From NCBI RefSeq assembly GCF_018323985.1, contig NZ_AP024590.1:620001-684000 (forward strand): 64,000 bases of DNA. Reading direction: 5' to 3'. Shown here in pieces: positions 1 through 8,331 of the stretch. The notes beneath the pieces were generated by a model, which was not told the DNA's origin, did no database searches, and saw only the letters and a program-made list of their open reading frames with translations. Position 1 is the stretch's first letter; every line of letters starts with the position of its first letter. Position numbers and translations under genes: made by a program. The stretch is from Enterobacter kobei (GTDB taxonomy: Bacteria > Pseudomonadota > Gammaproteobacteria > Enterobacterales > Enterobacteriaceae).

Positions 1-601
1 TGGCAAAACCGGCTTTGTAGACGCCGTTATTTACAGTGTCGTAGATCCAGCCGTTCAGCTCATCAATCTGCGCCCGCAGCGCCGCCGGGTAGTAATCTCC
101 CGCTTTTGCGCCCTGGGCATCAAAGGCGGTATTGAACATACGGATGATTTCCGCTGATTCATTACTGACGATGGTGTGGTTCTTTTTATCCCACAGCACT
201 GGCACGGTGACGCGCCCACTATAGTGCGGATCGGCATGCAGATAGAGCTGATAGAGAAAATCGTGCTGATAGAGCGTATCGCCGGTTGCGGCCGGGAAAT
301 TGTCATCAAAGGTCCAGCCATTTTCCAGCATCAGCGGGTTCACCACTGAGACATCAATAAAAGGCTCAAGACCTTTTAATTTACGCATGATTAGCGTGCG
401 ATGCGCCCACGGACAGGCGAGGGAAACGTAGAGGTGATAGCGGCCTTTTTCTGCGGCAAATCCACCTTCACCGCTCGGGCCGGGTGCGCCATCGGCGGTC
501 AGCCAGTTGCGGAAAGCGGAAACCGAACGCTTAAAACTGCCGCCCGTTGATTTGGTGTCGTACCAGGTGTCGTGCCAGACGCCGTCAATCAGTTGTCCCA
601 T
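1..601 (-). CDS. yqjG: Glutathionyl-hydroquinone reductase YqjG, partial (C-terminus beyond window)
   Basis: The gene runs off the left edge. About 200 N-terminal residues are visible out of roughly 328 in E. coli YqjG. The visible part aligns closely with E. coli YqjG from MGQLIDGVWHDTW onward. It contains the thioredoxin-fold motif LACPWAHR, whose Cys63 is the nucleophile of Xi-class glutathione transferases. These cytosolic enzymes reduce glutathionyl-hydroquinones using glutathione. The ATG at 601 matches the E. coli start and is preceded by a GGAG-type ribosome site. It lies downstream of yqjF on the same strand, as in E. coli. No frameshift is visible in the part seen. Confidence 0.95.
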   Translation of the reverse strand, partial: MGQLIDGVWHDTWYDTKSTGGSFKRSVSAFRNWLTADGAPGPSGEGGFAAEKGRYHLYVSLACPWAHRTLIMRKLKGLEPFIDVSVVNPLMLENGWTFDDNFPAATGDTLYQHDFLYQLYLHADPHYSGRVTVPVLWDKKNHTIVSNESAEIIRMFNTAFDAQGAKAGDYYPAALRAQIDELNGWIYDTVNNGVYKAGFA

Positions 602-755
602 CACGTTCTCCTTCAGGTTGGGCAGATCCGCAAAAAAATGTCAGGCCAGGACAGCGAAACGCCACCTGGCAAATGGTGATAATGCCAGGCGGCGCGACCT
701 TTACGTGGGCCTACATAATGCGTCAGTCGTTGTAGATGCCTTCAGTATAGAAGCC

Positions 756-1148
756 TTACCACTTTTTATTCAGCACGCGGTCGATGCTGAATGCACCCGG
801 ACCGGTGATGCCCAGCAGCAGGTAGCCGCCAGCGATGGTCAGGTTTTTCATGAACATCAGCGAGTTCACACCTTCAGCAAAGTTGCTGTGGAAGATGAAC
901 GCGGTCAGCAGCGTAAAACCAGCGGTGAACAGCGCGGTAGTACGGGTCAGGAAACCGAACAGGATCGCCAGACCGCCGCCGAACTCAAGCAGGATGGTCA
1001 GCGGCAGGAAGAAGCCCGGCACGCCCATGGCTTCCATGTACTGCTGCGTACCGGCGTAACCTGTGATTTTGCCCCAGCCAGCATAAATAAACAGGATTGG
1101 CATCAGAATACGCGCTACCAGGAAACCAACATCTTCTAATTTTTTCAT
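756..1148 (-). CDS. yqjF: DoxX-family inner membrane protein YqjF
   Basis: 130 residues, the same length as E. coli YqjF and nearly identical to it. It starts MKKLEDVGFLVARIL and ends DRVLNKKW. It is a small DoxX/SURF4-like membrane protein with about four hydrophobic segments, for example LMPILFIYAGWG near the N-terminus and LLEFGGGLAILFGF in the middle. Its biochemical role is not settled. An upstream in-frame ATG at 1169 is rejected because the ATG at 1148 has a GGAGAG ribosome site 5 bases before it and fits the family start. It lies between yqjK and yqjG in the conserved order. Confidence 0.93.
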   Translation of the reverse strand: MKKLEDVGFLVARILMPILFIYAGWGKITGYAGTQQYMEAMGVPGFFLPLTILLEFGGGLAILFGFLTRTTALFTAGFTLLTAFIFHSNFAEGVNSLMFMKNLTIAGGYLLLGITGPGAFSIDRVLNKKW

Positions 1149-1325
1149 TTTACTCTCCAGAAATCTCATGCTGTGTGCAGGTGTGATTGTTCAGGCAGTT
1201 ACGGCGCATAACGCACGCTTGCCGTCGATGGAGAGGATAATAAGCGTAGCGATTCGAGATTGTTAGCAAGGAAAACTGTCAATCTTTATCAAATATTCTG
1301 AGTAATGATAAGCGGGGTGAATATA

Positions 1326-1346
1326 CCCGGCGGAGAAACCGCCGGG
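1326..1346. terminator. GC-rich hairpin between yqjK and yqjF
   Basis: An 8-bp inverted repeat (CCCGGCGG / CCGCCGGG) with a 5-base loop lies just past the yqjK stop codon. There is no clear U-run on either strand. It may be a weak or Rho-assisted terminator, or an mRNA-stabilising hairpin. The rest of the 1149-1364 gap holds the yqjF promoter region, with no other gene seen. Confidence 0.4.
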
Positions 1347-1364
1347 CAGGGGACAGATCACAGA

Positions 1365-1661
1365 TTAACGGAGATGTTGCTGACGGAGTGTGGTTTGCAC
1401 CAGACGCCAGGCACTCCAGGCGGCAAAGCCGCGTTTGCCCCAGCGTACCAGCCGGTTAGGATTGCGAATGGTACGAATAGCCAGCAGGCTACTGCCCACC
1501 AGCGCCCATGAGCGCAGGCTTAACAGCGTATTCCATCCGCGATCGTAGGAGATCATGCGCTCTTCCCAGTCGCGACGACTGGCGGTGAGATCAAGCCGTT
1601 GCTGCTGGATTTGACTCAGCAGAATGGCCTTACGCTTTTGACGATCGCTCTGACTGCTCAT
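1365..1661 (-). CDS. yqjK: YqjK-like family protein
   Basis: 98 residues, aligning over its full length with E. coli YqjK (99 residues). It starts MSSQSDRQKRKAILLSQIQQQ. It is a small basic protein with one possible membrane helix (LRSWALVGSSLLAIRTI). The ATG at 1661 follows a strong GGAGG site that lies inside the end of yqjE, so translation is probably coupled. It is the last gene of the yqjCDEK set, which in E. coli is linked to stationary phase and membrane-associated ribosomes through YqjD. Its own function is unknown. Confidence 0.9.
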   Translation of the reverse strand: MSSQSDRQKRKAILLSQIQQQRLDLTASRRDWEERMISYDRGWNTLLSLRSWALVGSSLLAIRTIRNPNRLVRWGKRGFAAWSAWRLVQTTLRQQHLR

Positions 1662-1662
1662 C

Positions 1663-2055
1663 TCAATCATCCTCCAGCAACGAACGGTCGTTGGACAGCT
1701 CCTGACGGGTATGACGCAGCAGGGTGGACCGGCGTACTTTACGCATGGTCCATAAACCACCAATTAACGCGCCAACCAGCAGTACCGCCGTCGTGGCAAT
1801 CATGGCGTTCAGACGGTATTGCGGGTCAATAGCCCAGATAATCAGCACCATCAGACTCATTAAACCGAAAGCGGCCAACAGCATGGTCACCCCTACCATC
1901 AGGAGCAACTGGAAGATATTGGCTTTCTCTTCTTCCAGTTCGACCACCGCCAGCCGCACACGCGTTTCCACCATCTCAACGATAATCGTTACGATGCGCT
2001 GCCCGATGCCCAGAACGCTTTTTCCGGGCCCGTTTGATTGACGTGAAGTATCCAT
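1663..2055 (-). CDS. yqjE: Phage holin superfamily III-like membrane protein YqjE
   Basis: 130 residues, starting MDTSRQSNGPGKSV, with strong identity to E. coli YqjE (134 residues). Two long hydrophobic segments are visible (IFQLLLMVGVTMLLAAFGL and a second around LNAMIATTAVLLVGALIGGL). It belongs to the holin-like family DUF1469 and sits in the inner membrane. The start was moved 23 codons inside the longest frame to the family start, placing it 2 bases after the yqjD stop. YqjD, YqjE and ElaB-type proteins are associated with membrane tethering in stationary phase. Confidence 0.92.
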   Translation of the reverse strand: MDTSRQSNGPGKSVLGIGQRIVTIIVEMVETRVRLAVVELEEEKANIFQLLLMVGVTMLLAAFGLMSLMVLIIWAIDPQYRLNAMIATTAVLLVGALIGGLWTMRKVRRSTLLRHTRQELSNDRSLLEDD

Positions 2056-2057
2056 AA

Positions 2058-2363
2058 TCAGCGACGCGACATCAGTACACCCAGCACTACGCCAATCGCA
2101 GCACCGATACCAACGCCAGTCCATGGGTTCTCACGAACATAGTCTTCGGCCTTACCGGCCGCTTCACGCGTCTGTTTAGCAATAATGTCACTGGTTTCAC
2201 CCAGACGATGACGGCTTTCGTGCAGCGCACGTTCAGCTTTGCTACGCAGTTTACTCAGCTCTTCTTTCGATTTAGACCCGGAGGTATTCAGCACTTCTTC
2301 CAGGGTGTCCGTCAGGGATTTCAACTCAGCGCGCAGATGTTCCGTATTGGTATCTTTAGACAT
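2058..2363 (-). CDS. yqjD: Membrane-anchored ribosome-binding protein YqjD
   Basis: 101 residues, the full length of E. coli YqjD. The N-terminal two thirds are charged and helical. The C-terminus ends in a glycine-rich transmembrane segment (GVGIGAAIGVVLGVLMSRR), as in the DUF883 family. In E. coli the protein binds 70S/100S ribosomes and anchors them to the inner membrane in stationary phase under RpoS control. The upstream 33-base gap to yqjC and the close spacing to yqjE suggest one operon. Confidence 0.95.
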   Translation of the reverse strand: MSKDTNTEHLRAELKSLTDTLEEVLNTSGSKSKEELSKLRSKAERALHESRHRLGETSDIIAKQTREAAGKAEDYVRENPWTGVGIGAAIGVVLGVLMSRR

Positions 2364-2395
2364 AGTTCTCTCCAGTGAGTGAGTGTTAACTTCCT

Positions 2396-2764
2396 TTAAT
2401 AATCCCGAGCCTCAAGCGCTTTCAGTTCGTCCTGAGCCTCTTTCAGCTTGCGTTCTCTTTTGGACACCTTTTCCGCATCGCCTTTTTGCTTCGCTTCCTG
2501 AAGGTCCTGCTCGCGTTCGGCAATCTCTTCTTTCTGGTCGGCGATCTTCTCCTGATGATCGGCGCGCAATTTGCTGTCCGTGCAATTGGCTCTGAGTTCT
2601 CTGAGTGCGGTATTCAGACCGTCAATACGGCTCTGATTATTGTGCTTCTCGGCGTAACGGATTTCTTTCTGAATATCCTGCTCCTTTTCCTGACAGAGGG
2701 AAGCAGCCTGTGAAGCGGCACTCAGTGAAAAAAGGGCTAGCGCCAGTGCGGTGCGGTATTTCAT
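2396..2764 (-). CDS. yqjC: Periplasmic DUF1090 protein YqjC
   Basis: 122 residues. A signal peptide (MKYRTALALALFSLSAASQA) is followed by a highly charged, coiled-coil-like mature region with repeats such as EKIADQKEEIAEREQDLQEAK. This is the DUF1090 family, named YqjC in E. coli. The protein is exported to the periplasm and its role is not established. It is the first gene of the yqjCDEK group. The 2765-2915 interval upstream carries its promoter region and the end of mzrA. Confidence 0.93.
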   Translation of the reverse strand: MKYRTALALALFSLSAASQAASLCQEKEQDIQKEIRYAEKHNNQSRIDGLNTALRELRANCTDSKLRADHQEKIADQKEEIAEREQDLQEAKQKGDAEKVSKRERKLKEAQDELKALEARDY

Positions 2765-2915
2765 TCTTGAAACCTTCCATTGTTGTTACGGGCCTCAACA
2801 TGAGGCGCCGAAATCCAGTTGATTTAAAGAGTAAGATGGGTGCCCGTGTAGTAAGCATAGTAACTAACGGGGAGAAAACCAAAAAGCGGGCAAAGTTTCG
2901 GAATTATTGAAGTTC

Positions 2916-3299
2916 TCAACCCAACCGATGTGGCGTATCGCGTAATCGCGACAGCCAGGCCGCGGGTTTATCCTCGTCATCCTGCTGGGCAATGATATAT
3001 CCATGCGGCAGGGTACGATCGAGTACCACTTTCGCGGCGGCGCTCTGCGCGCTGGAATCAAACTTAATCAGCAGCGTGTCGTTTTGCGGCGTGATGCTGT
3101 TAAACCGAATGCCGTTGGCATCCAGATGATGCCAGATAGAAAAGCCGTCAGGCACGCTGACGCTCTGGCTGGCCGGGCGAATAGCCAGCGTTGACTCACG
3201 CTGTTGCAGCGTCGCCCAGGCAAAGAAAAAGAGTGTGAACAACATGACCGTTGCCACCATCAAAGCAACGCGCTTCATGACCGTGCGTTGAATAAGCAT
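2916..3299 (-). CDS. mzrA: EnvZ/OmpR regulon modulator MzrA
   Basis: 127 residues, exactly the length of E. coli MzrA (YqjB). It has a short cytoplasmic N-terminus, one transmembrane helix (VALMVATVMLFTLFFFAWATL) and a periplasmic domain with the conserved DGFSIWHHLDANGI stretch. In E. coli MzrA binds EnvZ and links the Cpx response to OmpR. The ATG at 3299 lies 4 bases after the yqjA stop, so yqjA-mzrA form one transcription unit. A longer frame starting at 3362 overlaps yqjA and is not supported by homologs. Confidence 0.93.
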   Translation of the reverse strand: MLIQRTVMKRVALMVATVMLFTLFFFAWATLQQRESTLAIRPASQSVSVPDGFSIWHHLDANGIRFNSITPQNDTLLIKFDSSAQSAAAKVVLDRTLPHGYIIAQQDDEDKPAAWLSRLRDTPHRLG

Positions 3300-3303
3300 C
3301 CGG

Positions 3304-3966
3304 TTAGTCCTGCTTTCCATATTTTTTCTTCCATAACACCACCAGCGTACCGATGAGTCCAAATACCAGCAGCACCACCGGTAGTAACATCAGGCAGGAC
3401 ATCAGCGCATCCTCATACTTAAGGAAAACCGGTGTCTTACCAAGAAGATAGCCCAGCGTCGTCAGGATCACGACCCACAGCAGACCGCTCATCCAGTTGA
3501 AAAACTGAAAGCGCGCATTACTCAGACCGGAAATCCCGGCAATAGTTGGTAACAGTGTGCGAACAAATGCAATAAAACGCCCCAGCAGCAGGGCCGAAAG
3601 GCCATGTTTGTGGAACATATGGTGCGCGCGCTGATGATAATGCGCAGGCAGATGCGACAACCAGTTCTGCACAATACGCGTATTACCCAGCCAGCGGCCC
3701 TGAATATAGCTCAGCCAGCAGCCAAGACTGGCGGCGGTGGTTAACAGCGCGATGGTCAGCGGATAGCTCATCGCGCCTTTGGCGATCAGCACGCCCACCA
3801 GTACTAACAGGCTGTCACCGGGCAGAAAGGCGGCGGGCAGCAGGCCATTTTCCAGGAACAAAATCATAAACAGGACGAAATAAAGCATGCCGATCATGGA
3901 AGGATTCGCCAGCGTCTCGAAATCCTGACTCCACAATGCATTAAGTAGCTGAGTAAATAGTTCCAT
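3304..3966 (-). CDS. yqjA: DedA-family membrane protein YqjA
   Basis: 220 residues, as in E. coli YqjA. It is a DedA/SNARE-associated protein with several membrane helices and the family motif region FLPGDSLLVLVG near residue 50 and GRFIAFVRTLLPTIAGIS in the middle, including conserved acidic and arginine residues. DedA proteins take part in lipid recycling, membrane-potential homeostasis and envelope function. YqjA is needed with YghB for normal division and is Cpx-controlled in E. coli. The 3967-4218 stretch upstream holds its promoter region; I see no gene there. Confidence 0.95.
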   Translation of the reverse strand: MELFTQLLNALWSQDFETLANPSMIGMLYFVLFMILFLENGLLPAAFLPGDSLLVLVGVLIAKGAMSYPLTIALLTTAASLGCWLSYIQGRWLGNTRIVQNWLSHLPAHYHQRAHHMFHKHGLSALLLGRFIAFVRTLLPTIAGISGLSNARFQFFNWMSGLLWVVILTTLGYLLGKTPVFLKYEDALMSCLMLLPVVLLVFGLIGTLVVLWKKKYGKQD

Positions 3967-4218
3967 TCGTTATTCCTGGTACATCGGTTAACGTCACGCC
4001 AGATCGGGTCCTGTGCACGCGTACGTGCGGGCAAATTGCATCTAATTGTAACAAATGCCGGAGTTCTGCGTCTCAGATTTTATGAAGTGTAAGAATTGAT
4101 TTTTACTTGCGGGGGTGGGATGAGACCAGAGTATTTACAAAGGCTGACACTCTATACCTTTTGTTACCGCGGGGAACACGGCAAGCGCAGGTGCGCCTGC
4201 TGTGGGAAAGCAAAAAAT

Positions 4219-4995
4219 TTATTTTACGGCGTTCGCGGCAGCATCAAGGTGAACCACAGGATTATCTGCAAAAAGATAACGGTCGGCGTTAAATTCGAAG
4301 TCATCGCTGGTTTCGTTAAACAGCATCTGCTTGGTGTTCTCCAGATGCTGCCACATCGCCAGCTTGGCGGCGTGCGGGTCTTTACGAATCAGCGCTTTAA
4401 GGATCTGGTCATGATCGTCACACCAGTTATCCACGGTGCGCAAATCAATATGATCGTGCAGTTTCTTCCAGTACGGGTTATGAACGCGCTGAGTCCACAT
4501 CTTTTCAACAATCGCGGCCAGCGCGGTGTTCTGCGTAGCGAGGGCCACCTGCACGTGGAATTGCAAATCCCATTCAGAGTCGCGGAAGCATTTTTCCTGG
4601 CGGGCGCGATCCTGAATTTCCATCAGCTTCATGATGTCCTGCTTCGTCACCTGAGTGGCGGCGAATTCGGCAATATTGCTTTCGATCAGCTGGCGCGCCT
4701 GTAAGAGTTCAAACGGCCCATAGTTGGCAAACTCCAGGGATTCGTCCGGCACCTGCTGATATTTGGGCTGGTTCGACATCACATGGATGCCGGAGCCTTT
4801 ACGCACTTCTACGTAGCCTTCCACTTCCAGCATGATAATGGCTTCACGCACCACGGTACGGCTGACATTTTTTTCATCCGCAATGAAGCGCTCGGCAGGC
4901 AATTTATCACCAACGAGATACACGCCGTTTTCAATGCGGCTTTTCAGCTCAGCGGCGAGCTGCTGATACAAACGTCGTGTGTCGGTGATTTCCAT
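4219..4995 (-). CDS. exuR: GntR-family hexuronate repressor ExuR
   Basis: 258 residues, matching E. coli ExuR in length and sequence. The N-terminal winged helix (residues about 5-75, with LPAERFIADEKNVSRTVVRE) is typical of the GntR/FadR subfamily. The rest is the FCD ligand-binding domain. It represses exuT, uxaCA and itself; galacturonate or glucuronate derivatives release it. The ATG at 4995 is preferred over an in-frame GTG at 5001, because homologs begin MEIT and the GGAG site is then 6 bases upstream. A palindromic operator candidate lies directly upstream. Confidence 0.96.
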   Translation of the reverse strand: MEITDTRRLYQQLAAELKSRIENGVYLVGDKLPAERFIADEKNVSRTVVREAIIMLEVEGYVEVRKGSGIHVMSNQPKYQQVPDESLEFANYGPFELLQARQLIESNIAEFAATQVTKQDIMKLMEIQDRARQEKCFRDSEWDLQFHVQVALATQNTALAAIVEKMWTQRVHNPYWKKLHDHIDLRTVDNWCDDHDQILKALIRKDPHAAKLAMWQHLENTKQMLFNETSDDFEFNADRYLFADNPVVHLDAAANAVK

Positions 4996-5023
4996 ATGCA
5001 CTCCAGGCAGGATAAGGCAGATA

Positions 5024-5043
5024 AGATTTGTTATACCACTTTT
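5024..5043. promoter_or_regulatory. Candidate ExuR operator upstream of exuR
   Basis: The sequence agatttgTTATACCActttt resembles the ATTGGTATACCAAT-type boxes bound by ExuR/UxuR regulators. It sits about 30 bases before the exuR start, where autoregulation would act. The match is imperfect, so the site is an inference. Confidence 0.4.
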
Positions 5044-5070
5044 ACGCGATTCTCACCACCGCAGAACAGT

Positions 5071-5101
5071 AAAAAGCCGCCCGGCACAGCACGGGCGGCT
5101 T
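5071..5101 (-). terminator. Rho-independent terminator after exuT
   Basis: On the minus strand an AGCCGCCC / GGGCGGCT stem with a 9-base loop is followed by TTTTT. It lies 27 bases past the exuT stop codon. Confidence 0.85.
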
Positions 5102-5127
5102 AGGTATTACAGCGTTAACAGACAGCG

Positions 5128-6431
5128 TTAACTTTGCGTCGCGGGCCCGCCATAGGCGGCTTTTTCCGCTTCCAGTTCCGCTGCCGATTTACTTTTCAGC
5201 ACCGTCCAGATGACAATTGCGCCCATGATATCGAAGACGGCCAGCACAGCGAACAGCGGGCTGAAGCCGATAGTATCCGCCAGCGCACCGACCACCAGCG
5301 CAAACATGGTGCTTGCGGTCCACGCCGCCATCCCGGTCAGACCGTTCGCGGTGGCCACTTCGTTACGACCAAATACGTCAGAAGAGAGGGTGATCAGCGC
5401 GCCGGACAGCGACTGGTGAGCAAAGCCACCGATGCACAGCAGGCCGATTGCCACGTACGGGCTGGTGAACAGGCCGATCATGCCAGGGCCAATCATCAGT
5501 ACCGCACCCATGGTGACCACCATTTTACGGGAGACGATCAGGTTCACACCAAACCAGCGCTGGAACAGCGGCGGCAGGTAACCACCGACGATACAACCGA
5601 GGTCAGCAAACAGCATCGGCATCCACGCAAACATCGCGATCTCTTTCAGGTTAAAGCCGTAAACTTTAAACATGAACAGCGGGATCCAGGCGTTAAAGGT
5701 ACCCCAGGCCGGTTCTGCCAGGAAACGCGGCAGCGCGATGCCCCAGAACTGACGGGTGCCGAGGATCTGCCAGACGGTCATTTTCTTGCCGTTGTTAGTC
5801 TGGTGCTGTGCTTCCTGACCGCCAATGATGTATTGGCGTTCTTCTTCAGACAGCTTCTTCTGATCGCGCGGGTGTTTGTAGAAAATCAACCATGCCATCG
5901 CCCAGGCAAAGCTCAGCACGCCGGAGATAATGAACGCCAGTTGCCAGCTGTGCATGACAATCGCCCACACCACCAGCGGCGGCGCAATCATCGCACCAAT
6001 AGAGGAACCGACGTTAAAGTAGCCGACGGCAATGGAACGCTCTTTGGCGGGAACCACTCGGAGGCGGCTTTCAGGCCTGCCGGGATCATCGCGGCTTCAG
6101 CAGCACCTACCGCACCACGCGCCAGCGCAAGTCCACCCCAGCTTCCCGCCAGCGCCGTTGCGCCGCAGAAGATGGCCCAGGTCACGGCGAAGACCGCGTA
6201 ACCTACTTTTGTACCGAGGATATCCAGCACATAACCCGCGACAGGTTGCATGATGGTGTAAGCCGCCGAGTAGGCCGCAATAATATAAGAGTATTGCTGG
6301 GTGGAAATATGCAGTTCTTCCATCAGCGTTGGCGCTGCCGCCGCAATGGTGTTACGCGTCAAGTAACCCAGCACGGTGCCGAGCGTCACCAGCGCTATCA
6401 TGTACCAACGTAACCCTTTAATTTTACGCAT
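5128..6431 (-). pseudogene. exuT: Hexuronate MFS transporter ExuT, broken by a one-base deletion
   Basis: The two halves of ExuT are in different frames. The N-terminal part (start 6431, MRKIKGLRWYMIALV) reads correctly to SEWFP. The frame then shifts and ends after about 25 wrong residues (stop near 5988). The C-terminal 300 residues resume in another frame from AKERSIAVGYFNVGSS to 5128. E. coli reads TTCCCGGCCAAAG here; this window has TTCCCGCCAAAG (minus strand), one G missing near 6048. All other regions match the 432-residue E. coli H+ symporter for galacturonate and glucuronate. It is either a recent loss of the transporter or a sequencing error. It is transcribed divergently from uxaCA. 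Confidence 0.9.
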
Positions 6432-6901
6432 GTAAACCTCATCGTTATGTTATTTCCGCCTCAGGCGGTTCATCTCCCGATTGTGGCCGGGGGATGTTAT
6501 GTAACGGGGGGGAGCGACATCGGGACTGACTCCCGGTACGGTCCAAACCTTGCCATTTTTATTCGTGCGAAATTCGGTATCCGTACCGTTAATCCAGGTG
6601 ATTAGATCACCAGTAATGCATTCCGTCGGCGTATGTATTGCGACGGCAGAAAGATAACTTGTCATACAACTTTAAAAGGTGAGTGACATCACAAAAGTGC
6701 GTTTCTTTGTGTGGTCTTTGTTTGGCCTCGGGGAAGCCAGAGCTGGCGCGGCTTGCGGGGATGTTTACCCCAATCGGGGTAGTTTATTTGTCAGGATTTA
6801 TTGATCTAACTCACGAAAATATCTTCGGTCTGTAGAAATTGGTGTGATAACTTTGTCAGCATTAAGGCATACATCTACGCTCTTTTTAGAGGAAGACGAT
6901 A
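6432..6901. promoter_or_regulatory. exuT-uxaC divergent control region
   Basis: This 470-base intergenic region separates the divergent exuT and uxaC genes. An imperfect palindrome AACTTGT-cat-ACAACTT at 6656-6672 is a plausible ExuR operator. A CRP-like site, TTGATCTAACTCAC at 6801-6814, lies about 90 bases before uxaC; its right half matches TCACA in four of five positions and its left half is weak. A 71-codon frame inside the region (6450-6665) has no recognisable homology and is not called. Both sites are inferred from pattern only. Confidence 0.5.
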
Positions 6902-8314
6902 ATGACTCCGTTTATGACCGAAGATTTCCTGTTAGATACCGAATTTGCCCGCCGTCTGTACCACGATTATGCGAAAGATGAGCCGATTTTCGATTATCAC
7001 TGCCATTTACCGCCGCAGCAGATCGCAGAAAACTACCGCTTTAAAAACCTGTATGACATCTGGCTGAAAGGTGACCACTATAAATGGCGCGCCATGCGCA
7101 CCAACGGTGTGCCTGAACGCCTGTGTACCGGCGATGCGTCTGATCGTGAGAAGTTTGATGCCTGGGCTGCCACTGTGCCGCACACCATTGGCAACCCGTT
7201 ATACCACTGGACCCATCTGGAGCTGCGTCGCCCGTTCGGCATCACCGGCAAACTGCTCTCGCCGTCCACGGCTGACGAGATCTGGCATCAGGGCAACGAG
7301 CTGCTGGCGCAGGAGTCCTTCTCTGCCCGCGGTATCATGCAGCAGATGAATGTGAAAATGGTCGGTACTACCGATGATCCGATCGATTCACTGGAGCATC
7401 ACGCCACCGTGGCGAAAGACACCTCCTTCAGCATTAAAGTGCTGCCGAGCTGGCGTCCGGATAAAGCCTTCAATATTGAACAGGCGACCTTTAACGATTA
7501 CATGGCGAAACTGGGTGAAGTCTCCGACACCGAGATCCGTCGTTTCAGCGATCTGCAAACCGCCCTGACCAAACGTCTGGATCACTTCGCGGCGCACGGC
7601 TGTAAAGTTTCCGACCATGCCCTCGACGTGGTGCTGTTTGCCGAGGCCAGCGAGGCTGAGCTTGACAGCATCCTCGCGCGTCGTCTGTCAGGCGAAACCC
7701 TGAGCGAGCATGAAGTGGCGCAGTTTAAAACCGCGGTGCTGGTGTTCCTCGGCGCGGAATATGCCCGTCGCGAATGGGTGCAGCAGTACCACATCGGCGC
7801 GCTGCGTAATAACAACCTGCGTCAGTTCAAACTGCTGGGGCCGGATGTGGGCTTTGACTCCATCAATGACCGTCCGATGGCGGAAGAGCTGTCTAAGCTG
7901 CTCAGCAAACAGAACGAAGAAAACCTGCTGCCGAAAACCATCCTTTACTGTCTGAACCCGCGCGATAACGAAGTGCTGGGCACCATGATCGGTAACTTCC
8001 AGGGTGAAGGTATGCCGGGCAAAATGCAGTTCGGCTCCGGCTGGTGGTTTAACGATCAGAAAGACGGCATGGAACGTCAGATGACACAGCTGGCGCAACT
8101 GGGCCTGTTAAGCCGTTTCGTCGGCATGCTGACCGACAGCCGCAGCTTCCTGTCCTATACCCGTCATGAATATTTCCGTCGCATTCTCTGCCAGATGATT
8201 GGCCGCTGGGTCGAAGCGGGCGAAGCCCCTGCCGACATTCAGCTGCTGGGTGAGATGGTGAAAAATATCTGCTTTAACAATGCGCGTGACTACTTCGCGA
8301 TTGAACTGAACTAA
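6902..8314 (+). CDS. uxaC: Glucuronate/galacturonate isomerase UxaC
   Basis: 470 residues, identical in length to E. coli UxaC and highly similar throughout. It isomerises D-glucuronate to D-fructuronate and D-galacturonate to D-tagaturonate, the first cytosolic step of hexuronate catabolism. The metal-binding motif of the amidohydrolase-like fold, FDYHCHLPP, is at residues about 30-38. The ATG at 6902 has a GAGGAAG ribosome site. The gene is followed 17 bases later by uxaA. The tagaturonate reductase gene uxaB is not in this window. Confidence 0.97.
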   Translation: MTPFMTEDFLLDTEFARRLYHDYAKDEPIFDYHCHLPPQQIAENYRFKNLYDIWLKGDHYKWRAMRTNGVPERLCTGDASDREKFDAWAATVPHTIGNPLYHWTHLELRRPFGITGKLLSPSTADEIWHQGNELLAQESFSARGIMQQMNVKMVGTTDDPIDSLEHHATVAKDTSFSIKVLPSWRPDKAFNIEQATFNDYMAKLGEVSDTEIRRFSDLQTALTKRLDHFAAHGCKVSDHALDVVLFAEASEAELDSILARRLSGETLSEHEVAQFKTAVLVFLGAEYARREWVQQYHIGALRNNNLRQFKLLGPDVGFDSINDRPMAEELSKLLSKQNEENLLPKTILYCLNPRDNEVLGTMIGNFQGEGMPGKMQFGSGWWFNDQKDGMERQMTQLAQLGLLSRFVGMLTDSRSFLSYTRHEYFRRILCQMIGRWVEAGEAPADIQLLGEMVKNICFNNARDYFAIELN

Positions 8315-8331
8315 GGCCGTCTGAGGTTGAT

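Noticed and set aside
4096..4704. 202-codon frame antisense to exuR
   Set aside because: Overlaps the conserved ExuR domain and shows no homology.
5134..6201. 355-codon frame antisense to exuT
   Set aside because: Shadow of exuT with no recognisable domain, rich in charged repeats typical of antisense frames.
6450..6665. 71-codon frame between exuT and uxaC
   Set aside because: Lies in the control region and lacks a ribosome site; it has some resemblance to nothing I know and is GC-typical of intergenic DNA.
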